A stretch of 64,000 bases of DNA, from NCBI GenBank assembly GCA_963578605.1, contig CAUZEA010000014.1, positions 12,093 through 76,092 on the forward strand, in the 5' to 3' direction. The translations under genes were made by a program, and so were the position numbers. Positions 16,823 through 25,502 of this stretch are shown piece by piece. The notes below the pieces were generated by a model, which saw nothing but the letters and a program-made list of their open reading frames with translations, made no database searches and had not been told where the DNA came from. This stretch comes from JAKVCB01 sp963578605. Lineage in GTDB: Bacteria > Planctomycetota > Planctomycetia > Pirellulales > Lacipirellulaceae. The first letter of the stretch is position 1, and the number at the start of each line of letters is the position of its first letter.

Positions 16823-18030
16823 CAGAATGCCTCCTGCAGAATCCCCAGTAATTCCTGCTGGGTCGGAACACGCGGATTAATACGCATCAACCGTTTGATA
16901 GTATACGATTTTCGGGAAAAGTCTTCGAGCATATCTTCAGTGACACCAAAGTCACGCAGCCGCTGGGCAATTCCAATATCGTTGCGTAGCTGTGCGACTT
17001 CTTCGATCGATCGATGGGCAGCCTCCTCGGCGGAAAGCCCGGCAACTTCGGCTCCCAGGAGTTGACCCACGCGGGCAATGCGTTCCTGACAAAAAGGCAT
17101 GTTGTACCGCATCACAAACGGTAGCAACTGACCGTTTCCTTCGCCGTGGGAAATGTGCAGTGCCGCACCAATCGGATATTCCAATGCGTGCACGACTGCC
17201 ACTCCACAAGTAGAAAACGCCATCCCGGCCAGGGTGGCAGCCAGGGCCATTCCCTCGCGGGCCTGGAGATTCTCAGGTTCGCGGACCGCTCTCCGCAAGT
17301 TCTGGCCAATCAGTTCGATGGCTTTTTCGGCCAGGGCATCCCCCAGGGGATGGTTACCGTCGAAAGGCGAAACCTCACCCTGTTTTAAGCGGGCAGGAAA
17401 TTCGCGATAGTCGACGTTCGTGTAAGCCTCAATTGCGTGGGTGAGGGCGTCGATACCACTGTCGGCTGTGACCTTAGGAGGACACGTCAAGGTAAGTTCC
17501 GGGTCGACCAATGCCAATGCCGGGCGAAAGTGGTCACTTTGCCCCGCCAATTTGAGCCCCGCCTGATCGTCGGTCAGAATGACAGCTTGCGATACCTCGC
17601 TACCAGTTCCGGCCGTGGTCGGTATTGCGATGAGCGGGCAAAGGGGACCTGGCACGGTATCGACCCCCATGTAGTCGACTGCCGATCCGCCATGTGACAG
17701 AATCGCTGCAGCAGCCTTGGAGACATCGAGGTTGCTGCCTCCTCCCAACCCAAGAACTGCCTTCACTCCGGCCTCACGGGCGGCCTCGGCAGCGGCGTTC
17801 GCAACTTGTAGTGATGGCTCCGGCTCACCACCGTCGAACACTTCGGTTCGAATGCCGGCCTCTTGCAGCGGACCGATGACCCGATCGGCCAGTCCAGCCT
17901 GTTTCAAAACGGGATCGGTAATGACCAGGATCTTCTCAATCTCAAGACGCCTGGCATGTTCACCTAACCTTGTTACCGCCCCACTCCCAAACAGTAAATG
18001 ACCGACGGTATGGAAATTAAAAAAAGGCAT
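16822..18030 (-). CDS. Iron-containing alcohol dehydrogenase
   Basis: 402 residues, the usual length. The N-terminal NAD-binding part carries GGGEPEPS and AVLGLGGGSNLDVSKA. The C-terminal iron-binding part has GIDALTHAIEAYTN, VVHALEYPIGAALHISHGEGNG with His ligands in order. It reversibly oxidises a short alcohol or reduces an aldehyde; the substrate is not predictable. One insert near residues 205-225 (VDYREFPARLKQGEVSPFDG) is longer than in classical members. First gene of a two-gene operon with the ACT protein. Confidence 0.93.
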   Translation of the reverse strand: MPFFNFHTVGHLLFGSGAVTRLGEHARRLEIEKILVITDPVLKQAGLADRVIGPLQEAGIRTEVFDGGEPEPSLQVANAAAEAAREAGVKAVLGLGGGSNLDVSKAAAAILSHGGSAVDYMGVDTVPGPLCPLIAIPTTAGTGSEVSQAVILTDDQAGLKLAGQSDHFRPALALVDPELTLTCPPKVTADSGIDALTHAIEAYTNVDYREFPARLKQGEVSPFDGNHPLGDALAEKAIELIGQNLRRAVREPENLQAREGMALAATLAGMAFSTCGVAVVHALEYPIGAALHISHGEGNGQLLPFVMRYNMPFCQERIARVGQLLGAEVAGLSAEEAAHRSIEEVAQLRNDIGIAQRLRDFGVTEDMLEDFSRKSYTIKRLMRINPRVPTQQELLGILQEAF

Positions 18031-18307
18031 GTTGGTTTTCCTCGAACCTGTAGATCCTCTTTTGCCCCCATTGGATGATAACGCAAGTCAGCTCTCTGCG
18101 TCAGGACCTACCTAGGACGGGTCAATTGGCGCAATCAGACCGGAGATTTTCTGAACAACTTCCAATAGGTTCGCGAGTTGGACATCGACCTCGGTTTCAG
18201 CACGGTCTGGGTTTTTCGGCCGCAACATAACCGGCAATCAAAACCAGTGATCTGCTCATAAGAGCAACTTACCAGGTGGGATGGTCAATTCGGAAAATGC
18301 CTGCCTC

Positions 18308-19474
18308 TCAGCTGGTGCGATATGCTTTCCACTCATCCGGCATGTCGGCAACTTGAACAGCACGTCCTTCGGTTGCACTCCGGATCGTTGCCAACGTCGC
18401 TGCAAGATCTTTCATGCCTTCGCGACCATCATATTCCAGCAGAGAATCTTCAAGAACCGCCGTGGCAAACCGACTGAGCGTTGCAAAGTGTGCTTCATCA
18501 TAATAAGAATTGTTGGCAACCCACGAGCGGTCTGGCCCATCATCGAGATGGTAATCGACCGACCTCCCATTCCGCAGTATCGTGACTGGTGGAACGTAAG
18601 GCCAGCCTGGCGCTGCTCCCCCACCTTCGCCGAAAACGCGAAGCGTTCCTCGGGTACCAATCACTTCGGTGCGAAAGCCGACATAGGATCCTGCTTCGGG
18701 AGGCGTTTCAATTTGGGTCCACACCCCGTCGGCAACCCCACCCGCGTAGTTCCAGGTGACAGCGGTAATTCCACGGCGTTCTGCTTCGGGCCCGTACCCA
18801 AACGGACGGGCCAACGCCGAAACCGTTTCGATCTCCAGGTCGCCAGCCAACAATCGTGCCGAAGCAAACAGGTGTGAGCCGTGATCCATGAAAAAGGGAA
18901 ACTCGCCACCTCCCGACAGTTGAGGATTAAATCTCCAGGGGACATCGTGCCCGCGCCCTTCGAGCCGGGCATGTTCAGCCGGTGTGAAAACCCAAACATC
19001 TTTCGTTTGCCGCAACTGAACGATGTCTCCGATTTCGCCTTCCTTGATCAGTCGGTGAGCCAATCGATGCGGGGAGTGAAAATAATAGCTTTCACCAACC
19101 GCAAATTTTACCTCAGCTGCTTCAGCGGCGGAAACCATTTGTCGCGCTTCGCCCAGGCTGTGGGTCATTGGTTTTTCACAGTAGACATGCTTGCCAGCGT
19201 TGGCCGCCGCCACGACAATCTCATGATGCACAAAAGGAGGTGCAATGATGTCAACCGCATCAATTTCACCGTCTGCGAGCAACCGCCGATAGTCATCGTA
19301 CTGTTTCGTGATCCCCAGATCGGTTGCGATCTGCTGAAGCGCGTCGCTGTTTTTGTCGCACACCGCCACAAGCTCAATCGCATCGATCGCTGTCAGCGCA
19401 TTCCGATGGCAAGGACCGGCGATTTTGGCTGCTGCTCCAATCAAACCTACCCGTAGCTTTCGTGTTTCCGGCAC
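18308..19474 (-). CDS. Gfo/Idh/MocA-family oxidoreductase
   Basis: 388 residues from GTG 19474, preferred because AGGAG lies six bases upstream; the frame extends to 19510 without such a site. N-terminal Rossmann motif LRVGLIGAAAKIAGPCHRNAL, then the family catalytic Lys motif CEKPMTHSLGEA and the C-terminal alpha/beta domain. It uses NAD(P) to oxidise or reduce a sugar, inositol or a relative. Downstream on the same strand as the SDR gene but separated by about 280 bp. The dinucleotide motif GAAAKI departs from the usual GxGxxG, a mild oddity. Confidence 0.9.
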   Translation of the reverse strand: MPETRKLRVGLIGAAAKIAGPCHRNALTAIDAIELVAVCDKNSDALQQIATDLGITKQYDDYRRLLADGEIDAVDIIAPPFVHHEIVVAAANAGKHVYCEKPMTHSLGEARQMVSAAEAAEVKFAVGESYYFHSPHRLAHRLIKEGEIGDIVQLRQTKDVWVFTPAEHARLEGRGHDVPWRFNPQLSGGGEFPFFMDHGSHLFASARLLAGDLEIETVSALARPFGYGPEAERRGITAVTWNYAGGVADGVWTQIETPPEAGSYVGFRTEVIGTRGTLRVFGEGGGAAPGWPYVPPVTILRNGRSVDYHLDDGPDRSWVANNSYYDEAHFATLSRFATAVLEDSLLEYDGREGMKDLAATLATIRSATEGRAVQVADMPDEWKAYRTS

Positions 19475-19752
19475 CAACAACTCCTGGATAACGTGAAGAA
19501 CGAATTCCAACCACTCTTGGAATTGGCCATCACAACCTCACTTGAGAATGACATCTCGATAAGTGGGGAGTATTTTCGGCCACGTTGAACTCCTCAAATT
19601 CACGGCGGGACCGACAAACCGTTTCTCACTCGCAACGCGTACCAAAACCGATATGCCAACGGAAAAACGGGACGCGAGAAACCTGCCAGTGACCAGGTCA
19701 CCCTATGCAGGTTGGCAATGATGTCGGTGGAACGGCCGACCCGACGCACACT

Positions 19753-20577
19753 TCACACATACCATTTGCCATACTTGGCTGTCCGGCTTTCACGGAAATC
19801 CCCAGCCAAAGGCATGATCGAGAGCTGTCCCCCGTCGGCTACCAGGGTTTGTCCTGAAATGAATCGCGATTCTTCCGAAGCAAGGAACATTGCCAATTCC
19901 GCGATATCTTTCGGCTCCGCGCAAAAACCAACTGGTACCACCTTGGTCTCGTTGTCCCAATCGAAATCATCACCCAGCACGGCTTCCTGATTCTCGACCC
20001 TGACCCAACCAGGTGCGATGGCATTAACGCGAACTCCTTTTTGGATGAGTTCCAACGATAACACCCGAGTCATGGCAACAATGGCACCTTTTGTAGCTGC
20101 GTAAACGGCATGCTCCGTCATCCCTGCAAAGGCATGGACCGACGTGAGATTAATCACATAGCTCGGGGCGGCCTCGACCAGAGCCGGAAGTAATGCCTGG
20201 GTCAGGAAGAACTGGGCCCGCAGGTTGACGTTGATCAGGGTGTCGAAATGTTTTGGCTCTAGTTCTTCAAAGGGAGTGTTATGGGTAATTCCGGCATTGT
20301 TGACCAGCACGTCACATCCACCAAGAAAACCGATCGCCTTGTCGGCCAGTTCCTTGAGGGGATCAATCTCGCGAAAATCGGCCGAAAACGCTATCGCTTT
20401 TCCACCGGCCTTGGTAATTTCTTCAACAGCCGAGAGTGCACCCTCACTGCTGCGCGAATAGTGCAGCACAACGTCGGCACCCTGGCGGGCCATTTCCAGG
20501 GCAATGCCCCGTCCAATGCCCGTCCCTGAACCAGTCACCACCACTTTTTTTCCTGCCATCTTGCCAACTGGGGCCAT
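19753..20577 (-). CDS. SDR-family oxidoreductase
   Basis: 274 residues from ATG 20577, which has AGGAGG at 7-nt spacing (longer frames to 20643 lack this). Classical SDR: cofactor motif TGSGTGIGRG, NNAG at the strand-4 end, the catalytic Ser before Tyr-x3-Lys in AVYAATKGA, and the C-terminal SGQTLVADGG typical of FabG/glucose-dehydrogenase-like enzymes. It reduces or oxidises a sugar or keto compound with NAD(P). The neighbours (Gfo/Idh/MocA, hydroxyacid dehydrogenase) hint at sugar-acid metabolism. Confidence 0.92.
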   Translation of the reverse strand: MAPVGKMAGKKVVVTGSGTGIGRGIALEMARQGADVVLHYSRSSEGALSAVEEITKAGGKAIAFSADFREIDPLKELADKAIGFLGGCDVLVNNAGITHNTPFEELEPKHFDTLINVNLRAQFFLTQALLPALVEAAPSYVINLTSVHAFAGMTEHAVYAATKGAIVAMTRVLSLELIQKGVRVNAIAPGWVRVENQEAVLGDDFDWDNETKVVPVGFCAEPKDIAELAMFLASEESRFISGQTLVADGGQLSIMPLAGDFRESRTAKYGKWYV

Positions 20578-20972
20578 GGCGAATCCTCCTGTCATGCTGG
20601 GACCGACCTTCTCCGTAAAAGGAGACTCAGTCGGCCAAATCATTTTAATTGCGCCAATGTGGTCTCGGCTGTTCCCACAAGCATCAAGTTCAATGATGGG
20701 GGAGGACTAACACGCAAATACCATGGCTGCGGAGTTCCAAAAGTTGCTTCGGTATCCCCAGACGAATGAGGATAGCATGATCCGCTCCTGACCGGTAGCG
20801 ACTGCCAGGGGAAGAGGAGTAAATTGACGGCCAGCAAGAGTCACGTTACCTTGCGGGTTAAACGTATCCCCCTGTAGTCGATCACGGCAGCCTGACGTGG
20901 TTGTGAAATGGGGCTACGTTGCGTTCCAACTGGTGAATCATAACTCACAAACCTTCAAAAACTGAAAAGAAC
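20578..20972. other. Divergent intergenic region
   Basis: About 395 bp between the start codons of the SDR gene (minus) and the hydroxyacid dehydrogenase gene (plus), so it should hold two divergent promoters. No convincing operator palindrome or gene seen. Confidence 0.5.
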
Positions 20973-21941
20973 ATGAACCCAGAAAAACTCACGATTGTTG
21001 TCCTCGATGGGCACACCTTGAATCCTGGAGATTTGAGCTGGGACCGGCTGGAAGGTCTGGGACAAACCACCATTTACGATCAATCGGCCCCGGCCGAAGT
21101 GCAAGAGCGAGCCAAAGACGCTGAAATCGCGATCACCAACAAATCACTGTTGCCAGGCAACGTAATCTCGGCACTGCCCAAGCTGCAATACATTGGCGTC
21201 CTGGCCACTGGTTACAACGTGGTCGACCTTGACTCGGCAAGGGAACGAAGTATCCCTGTCACGAACATTCCGACCTACGGTACCCGGTCGGTAGCTCAAA
21301 TGGTGTTCGCCCATGTGCTCAACTTCACTCAACACGTTGCCCACCATGCCGGGACAGTCTGCGATGGCCGTTGGGCCAGCTGCCCTGAATTTTGTTACTG
21401 GGATCACCCGATGGTTGAACTGGATGGCTTGACGATGGGAATTGTCGGCTATGGCCGTATTGGACGAGCAACCGCGCAATTGGCAAGTGCTTTTGGCATG
21501 AAGGTTCTAGTGTACGATGCCTACCCTGTTGAATCAACTGCGCCAACGCGCATGGTTGACCTGGAAACGATCTTTCGTGAAAGCGATTTTGTGAGCCTGC
21601 ATTGTCCACTGACCGCCGAAAATAAAAAGCTGGTCAATCCCGAAAGATTGGCATTGATGAAGCCGACAGCCTATCTGATCAACACGGCCCGTGGCCCGCT
21701 CGTCGATGAAGCCGCCCTGGCGGTCGCACTTTCGACCGGCCAAATAGCGGGGGCGGGCCTTGACGTGTTAACGGTCGAACCGCCCGCGGCGGATCACCCA
21801 CTGTATGGCCTGAAGAATTGTGTGATCACACCGCACATTGCATGGGCCACGCGGGCCGCTCGGGCCCGTTTGCTCAACACGGCGGTCGATAATCTGGAAG
21901 CTTTTCTGGCGGGCAATCCACAGAACGTGGTGAACCCGTGA
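20973..21941 (+). CDS. D-2-hydroxyacid dehydrogenase (glycerate/hydroxypyruvate type)
   Basis: 322 residues. The dinucleotide motif GIVGYGRIGRATAQ, the Arg-bearing LINTARGPLVDEAALA and the His-bearing NCVITPHIAWATRAARARL identify the NAD-dependent D-2-hydroxyacid dehydrogenase family. The N-terminal half (ITNKSLLPGNVISALPKLQY, GYNVVDLDSARERSIPVTN) is closest to glycerate dehydrogenase/hydroxypyruvate reductase. No ACT domain, unlike the serA product at the window start. Expected to reduce hydroxypyruvate or glyoxylate. Monocistronic. Confidence 0.92.
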   Translation: MNPEKLTIVVLDGHTLNPGDLSWDRLEGLGQTTIYDQSAPAEVQERAKDAEIAITNKSLLPGNVISALPKLQYIGVLATGYNVVDLDSARERSIPVTNIPTYGTRSVAQMVFAHVLNFTQHVAHHAGTVCDGRWASCPEFCYWDHPMVELDGLTMGIVGYGRIGRATAQLASAFGMKVLVYDAYPVESTAPTRMVDLETIFRESDFVSLHCPLTAENKKLVNPERLALMKPTAYLINTARGPLVDEAALAVALSTGQIAGAGLDVLTVEPPAADHPLYGLKNCVITPHIAWATRAARARLLNTAVDNLEAFLAGNPQNVVNP

Positions 21942-22214
21942 TCGAGAAGAAAGTACTTTCCAATAACGATTTGGTGGCCCTGAAGTCGCCCTGCGTCCCA
22001 GCGGGTTACAGACGTTCGCCCCGAATCGTAGAGGCAAACGATATGGAATCGACGTGAATTTCCCAACACAGGTGTTGCCTCCGAAGCCACCGTCACGCTG
22101 TCTTATCAAACTCACTGCTGTTCATGGCAGGGGAATCGAGAATTCGCCAACTCACCAGGAATTTCCTCGCGGTTGACCTTTAAAGAGACTGGAAAACTCC
22201 TAGAAAGCCAGGGG

Positions 22215-22508
22215 CTAGCGGCACGAACCCGCGCGAAGCTGTGCCCGCATCTTATCGACCGATTCGGGTGTCGACTCCCAGGCAGACCGATAGTCGAGTT
22301 GGTCATCGCTGGTGCAAATGGGTAATTCGCTATCGGCTCCTGGAGGCCGCTTGTACCGGCAACCAAACTTGGCCGTACATTGACTGAGCCGATTCTTGTA
22401 GGGACAACGCACCAGCGCCTGCTTGTCGGAATGCTCGACGATCTGGCTAAAGATCGCCGTGATCCGCTTAATGCGTTTTTCGAATTCAGCCGGGTCGATG
22501 GTCTGCAT
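22215..22508 (-). CDS. Small cysteine-containing protein at the end of the corrinoid operon
   Basis: 97 residues from ATG 22508 (AAGG about 8 bases upstream; the frame reaches 22529). I do not recognise a named family. Features: an N-terminal amphipathic helix (DPAEFEKRIKRITAIFSQIV), then four closely placed cysteines in VRCPYKNRLSQCTAKFGCRY and a fifth in LPICTSDDQLDYRSAWE. That suggests a metal or Fe-S site. It lies about 115 bp after the corrinoid protein on the same strand, so it may belong to that operon, perhaps as an electron-transfer or reactivation factor (inference only). Confidence 0.65.
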   Translation of the reverse strand: MQTIDPAEFEKRIKRITAIFSQIVEHSDKQALVRCPYKNRLSQCTAKFGCRYKRPPGADSELPICTSDDQLDYRSAWESTPESVDKMRAQLRAGSCR

Positions 22509-22625
22509 TCGTAGCCTTGCCAAAACCATTCTCGTCGAACGGGCAAACGGCCAACTCGCGCCGCTCGGGGGAAAATAACCCCGCCGCCATGGCCCCCCCG
22601 TGATTATACCTGAATAAAAAGGGGA

Positions 22626-23372
22626 TTACGACTCTTTGCAGAGGCGTTTCGCAATATCCACACACTCCACGGCTGTTTCACCGTAGGCGTCGGCCCCCAT
22701 GTCGTCGGCGAATTCGGCAGTCACGGGGGCACCACCGACCATAAACTTGACATCATCGCGCAGGTCAGCATCGATGAAGGCCTCGATCGTCCGTCCCATA
22801 TTTGGCATCGTGGTCGTGAGCAGTGCCGACATACCAACCACGGTACAACCGTGCTCTTCAACCGCTTCGATAAAATCATCGGCCGAAATATCCACCCCCA
22901 AGTCGATCACTTCAAAACCGGATCCGCGGAGCATCATGTTGCAGAGATTTTTGCCAATGTCGTGCAGGTCGCCTTTGACGGTTCCCATGATCACTTTGCC
23001 AATTGGCTTAATCCCCGATGCAGAGAGAATAGGTTCAATATGTTTCATACCTGCCTTCATTGCACGGGCGCAGGCCAGCACCTCCGGCACGAAAATAAAG
23101 TTCTCCCGAAACTTGATACCGACGATTCCCATCCCAGCGATGAGACCATCATCCATCAGCGTCAGGGCGGTCGTGCCAGCCTCAAGTTGCGCAACGGTCA
23201 TTTGATCGACCTGGATGTGGTCACCTTGAATAATATTCGCGGCGATCTCCTGCAATTCCGGCGCGATCTTCACGTAGAGATTGACGAGTTCGCGACGCTC
23301 TTCGGGACGTTCGATGAACTCCTTGATTTGCGATTGAATAAATTCGTTCTGGATATCCGATAAATCAGCCAT
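22626..23372 (-). CDS. Corrinoid (B12-binding) protein, MtaC/MetH-module type
   Basis: 248 residues. A helical cap domain (about 1-115, ending FVPEVLACARAMKAGM) precedes the Rossmann-like B12 domain with the base-off/His-on motif GDLHDIGKN, His137 being the expected lower cobalt ligand. Further B12-loop motifs are VVGMSALLTTTMPNMG and VGGAPVT. It carries the methyl group between methyltransferases. The genes immediately upstream encode the two methyltransferase types it would serve. There is no ordinary SD: a four-copy 16-bp repeat ends two bases before the ATG. The segment around residues 45-65 is longer than in typical MtaC/MtbC proteins. Confidence 0.94.
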   Translation of the reverse strand: MADLSDIQNEFIQSQIKEFIERPEERRELVNLYVKIAPELQEIAANIIQGDHIQVDQMTVAQLEAGTTALTLMDDGLIAGMGIVGIKFRENFIFVPEVLACARAMKAGMKHIEPILSASGIKPIGKVIMGTVKGDLHDIGKNLCNMMLRGSGFEVIDLGVDISADDFIEAVEEHGCTVVGMSALLTTTMPNMGRTIEAFIDADLRDDVKFMVGGAPVTAEFADDMGADAYGETAVECVDIAKRLCKES

Positions 23373-23374
23373 TA

Positions 23375-23438
23375 CTACTCAAAAACAGGGCTACTCAAAA
23401 ACAGGGCTACTCAAAAATAGGGCTACTCAAAAACAGGG
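23375..23438 (-). repeat. 16-bp tandem repeat, 4 units, in the leader of the corrinoid gene
   Basis: Four copies of CTACTCAAAAACAGGG (plus-strand reading) at 23375-23390, 23391-23406, 23407-23422 (one C-to-T change) and 23423-23438. On the coding strand the array reads into ...TTTTTGAGTAG just ahead of the start codon and fills most of the 98-bp gap between two cistrons of the operon. Confidence 0.95.
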
Positions 23439-23470
23439 CTCGCCGTGATCGCAACTTCCGCGAACCACGC

Positions 23471-24346
23471 TTATTTCAAACTTTTGACAAAAGCTCTCAC
23501 ATGATCGGGGCCTGTCCCGCAACATCCACCAACGATATTGGCACCAGCTTCGACCATCTGCGGTATATGCTTGGCCATCTGCTCGGGCGAATCAGGATAG
23601 ACAATTTCTTTGCCCACGATCTTGGGAATTCCGGCATTCACATGCGTGAGGATAGGCCGGTCGGTCGCTCCCCGCATGGCAACCACAATCTCCAGTAAAT
23701 GTTCGATAGCCAAACCGCAATTGGTTCCCACGACGTCAGCCCCAGCTTCGGCCAGCCGCATTGCGCCGTCGGCTGGGGTCACCCCCATCATGGTAAAGTA
23801 ACCACGAGGCCCCTTGTCGAAAGTCAGGGTTGCCGCAACTGGCAACCCGGTGGTCTCCTTGGCAGCCTTGATGGCCAGACTAATTTCGCCCACATCGCTC
23901 ATCGTCTCGACACAAAATCCATCGACTCCTCCGGCAGCCAAACTGCGGGCTTGCTCACAAAACACGGAGTACATTTCTGCCTCCGTCGCCACACCATTCG
24001 GCTCCAGAAATTCGCCCGTGGGGCCGATCGAACCGACCACAAAACAACCTTCTGGTGCTACCGAACGGGCAAGCTCGGCTCCCTTGCGATTCAATTCCTC
24101 CACCCGCTCTCCCTGACCGTACTTCTTGAGCATATAACGGTTGCCCCCGAAGGAATTCGTCTCCACCAGGTTAGAGCCAGCATCAAAATAATTCCTGGCC
24201 ATTTGTCGAATCACTTCCGGATGTGTATCGTTCATCAGCTCGGGGCACCCACCCGGCTCTAAACCGTTAGTCTGGAGGTAGGTACCGGTCGCTCCGTCGG
24301 AAACCAACGTTTTGTCAGCTGCAATTCGATCCAGCAAGACACTCAT
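23471..24346 (-). CDS. Homocysteine S-methyltransferase-domain methyltransferase
   Basis: 291 residues from ATG 24346 (GGAAA 7 nt upstream); an ATG at 24361 is possible. TIM-barrel homocysteine methyltransferase domain with DGATGTYLQ at the N-terminus and the three zinc cysteines in GTNCG and GGCCGT near the end. In MetH this module moves the methyl group from methylcobalamin to homocysteine; here it is free-standing beside a separate corrinoid protein. It therefore probably makes methionine, or works in reverse, as a split methionine synthase (inference). It lies 18 bp after the URO-D-type gene. Confidence 0.92.
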   Translation of the reverse strand: MSVLLDRIAADKTLVSDGATGTYLQTNGLEPGGCPELMNDTHPEVIRQMARNYFDAGSNLVETNSFGGNRYMLKKYGQGERVEELNRKGAELARSVAPEGCFVVGSIGPTGEFLEPNGVATEAEMYSVFCEQARSLAAGGVDGFCVETMSDVGEISLAIKAAKETTGLPVAATLTFDKGPRGYFTMMGVTPADGAMRLAEAGADVVGTNCGLAIEHLLEIVVAMRGATDRPILTHVNAGIPKIVGKEIVYPDSPEQMAKHIPQMVEAGANIVGGCCGTGPDHVRAFVKSLK

Positions 24347-24364
24347 AAGTATTTCCAGCATCTT

Positions 24365-25411
24365 CTAAGTTGCATGTTCGCTGTGCCAATCCTTGACCGC
24401 CAGTAGAATCTCTTTGAGATTCTCAATCGGAGTCTGCAAAGGGATGGCGCATTCGGGACCGACGAGTTGAATCCCCGCGTCGAGGTTTTTGTAGACCTCT
24501 TTTCGCACAGTCTCTGGCCCCTTGGCATAAAGCGTTTCGGGGTTGTTAATGTTCCCCACCAGTGAGATCCGCTCTTGGACCACATCCATCGATTCTTCCG
24601 GTTCGTTTTTCGAATCGTAATGAAAAGCGGCCATTCCGGTTTGGGCAATGAACTCCATCCGATCCACGGTCCTGCCACAGATGTGCAGAATGATCGGGAT
24701 TGGAATATCCGTTACGAATTCCTGGTGCATTTCCTTGAGAAAGCGATCGTAATAATCGCCGCTCACAAGATCCCCCGTGGCGTGGTCGGGAAGTGTAACT
24801 GCATCGGCGCCGGCTTCCAGCTGTGCCCGCCCAAAATCGACCGTAGCCTTTTTCATTTTCTCCAGGCATTGCATCGTCTTACCTGGATCATCGTATGACA
24901 TCAACAGAAACTTTTCGACGCCAAAGCAATGGTAGCCAAGCGACCACGGGCCCATCGTTTTACCGATCACGCAAACTTCGTCTCCAAACTCTTTCTTCAA
25001 AATGCCGATCGCGTCAAGCACACATTTCGTATCGGGGTGCGTGAGAAGGTTGTTCGGAATCTTGATATCCTCCGGCTCCGACCAGATCGGCTCGTTCATC
25101 CTGACGGTCGGCCAGTTGTCCTTTTCCTCCCACTGCATCCTGCAACCCAGGGCCGATGACTCCTGAATGATCGAAAAGACGGGCATGACCGTATCGAAGC
25201 CAAGCTCTGTGTGCCCGGTTGCCGCCAGGCGAGCCATCTTCTCCGGATCACGATTCGCCAGTGGGAAATTCGCGCCGACCAGGTCCATCAATTCAACGGT
25301 CGCTACCGAGGTTGGATTACAAACCGGAGTGCGGTCAACCGGTTCACGACGCAAAGCGGCCAGCACACGTTGGCGGCTCGTCATCGGGGCAACGGGAGAA
25401 GATGCGTTCAT
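24365..25411 (-). CDS. Uroporphyrinogen-decarboxylase-family methyltransferase (MtaA/CmuA-like)
   Basis: 348 residues. The fold is that of uroporphyrinogen decarboxylase, but the MtaA/CmuA zinc signature is present: HICG (ILHICGRTVD) and a downstream Cys in VGPECAIPLQTP. N-terminal RQRVLAALRREPVDRTPVCN is typical of the methyltransferase branch. Such proteins transfer methyl groups to or from a corrinoid protein. With the B12 protein and the homocysteine-methyltransferase-type enzyme it forms a three-component methyl-transfer system. No MtaB, MtgB or MttB substrate-specific methyltransferase and no RamA-type activator is in the window. Confidence 0.92.
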   Translation of the reverse strand: MNASSPVAPMTSRQRVLAALRREPVDRTPVCNPTSVATVELMDLVGANFPLANRDPEKMARLAATGHTELGFDTVMPVFSIIQESSALGCRMQWEEKDNWPTVRMNEPIWSEPEDIKIPNNLLTHPDTKCVLDAIGILKKEFGDEVCVIGKTMGPWSLGYHCFGVEKFLLMSYDDPGKTMQCLEKMKKATVDFGRAQLEAGADAVTLPDHATGDLVSGDYYDRFLKEMHQEFVTDIPIPIILHICGRTVDRMEFIAQTGMAAFHYDSKNEPEESMDVVQERISLVGNINNPETLYAKGPETVRKEVYKNLDAGIQLVGPECAIPLQTPIENLKEILLAVKDWHSEHAT

Positions 25412-25502
25412 ACGCGGTAAATCAACCTGTTCTGGGTAACCATGTAGCAGACCTCTGGCGAAAACAACCGTGGCGACCGTCCGAGCAAGCCACTGTGACG
25501 TT

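Noticed and set aside
23375..23438. Possible CRISPR array
   Set aside because: The 16-bp units are contiguous with no spacers, and no cas gene is in the window.
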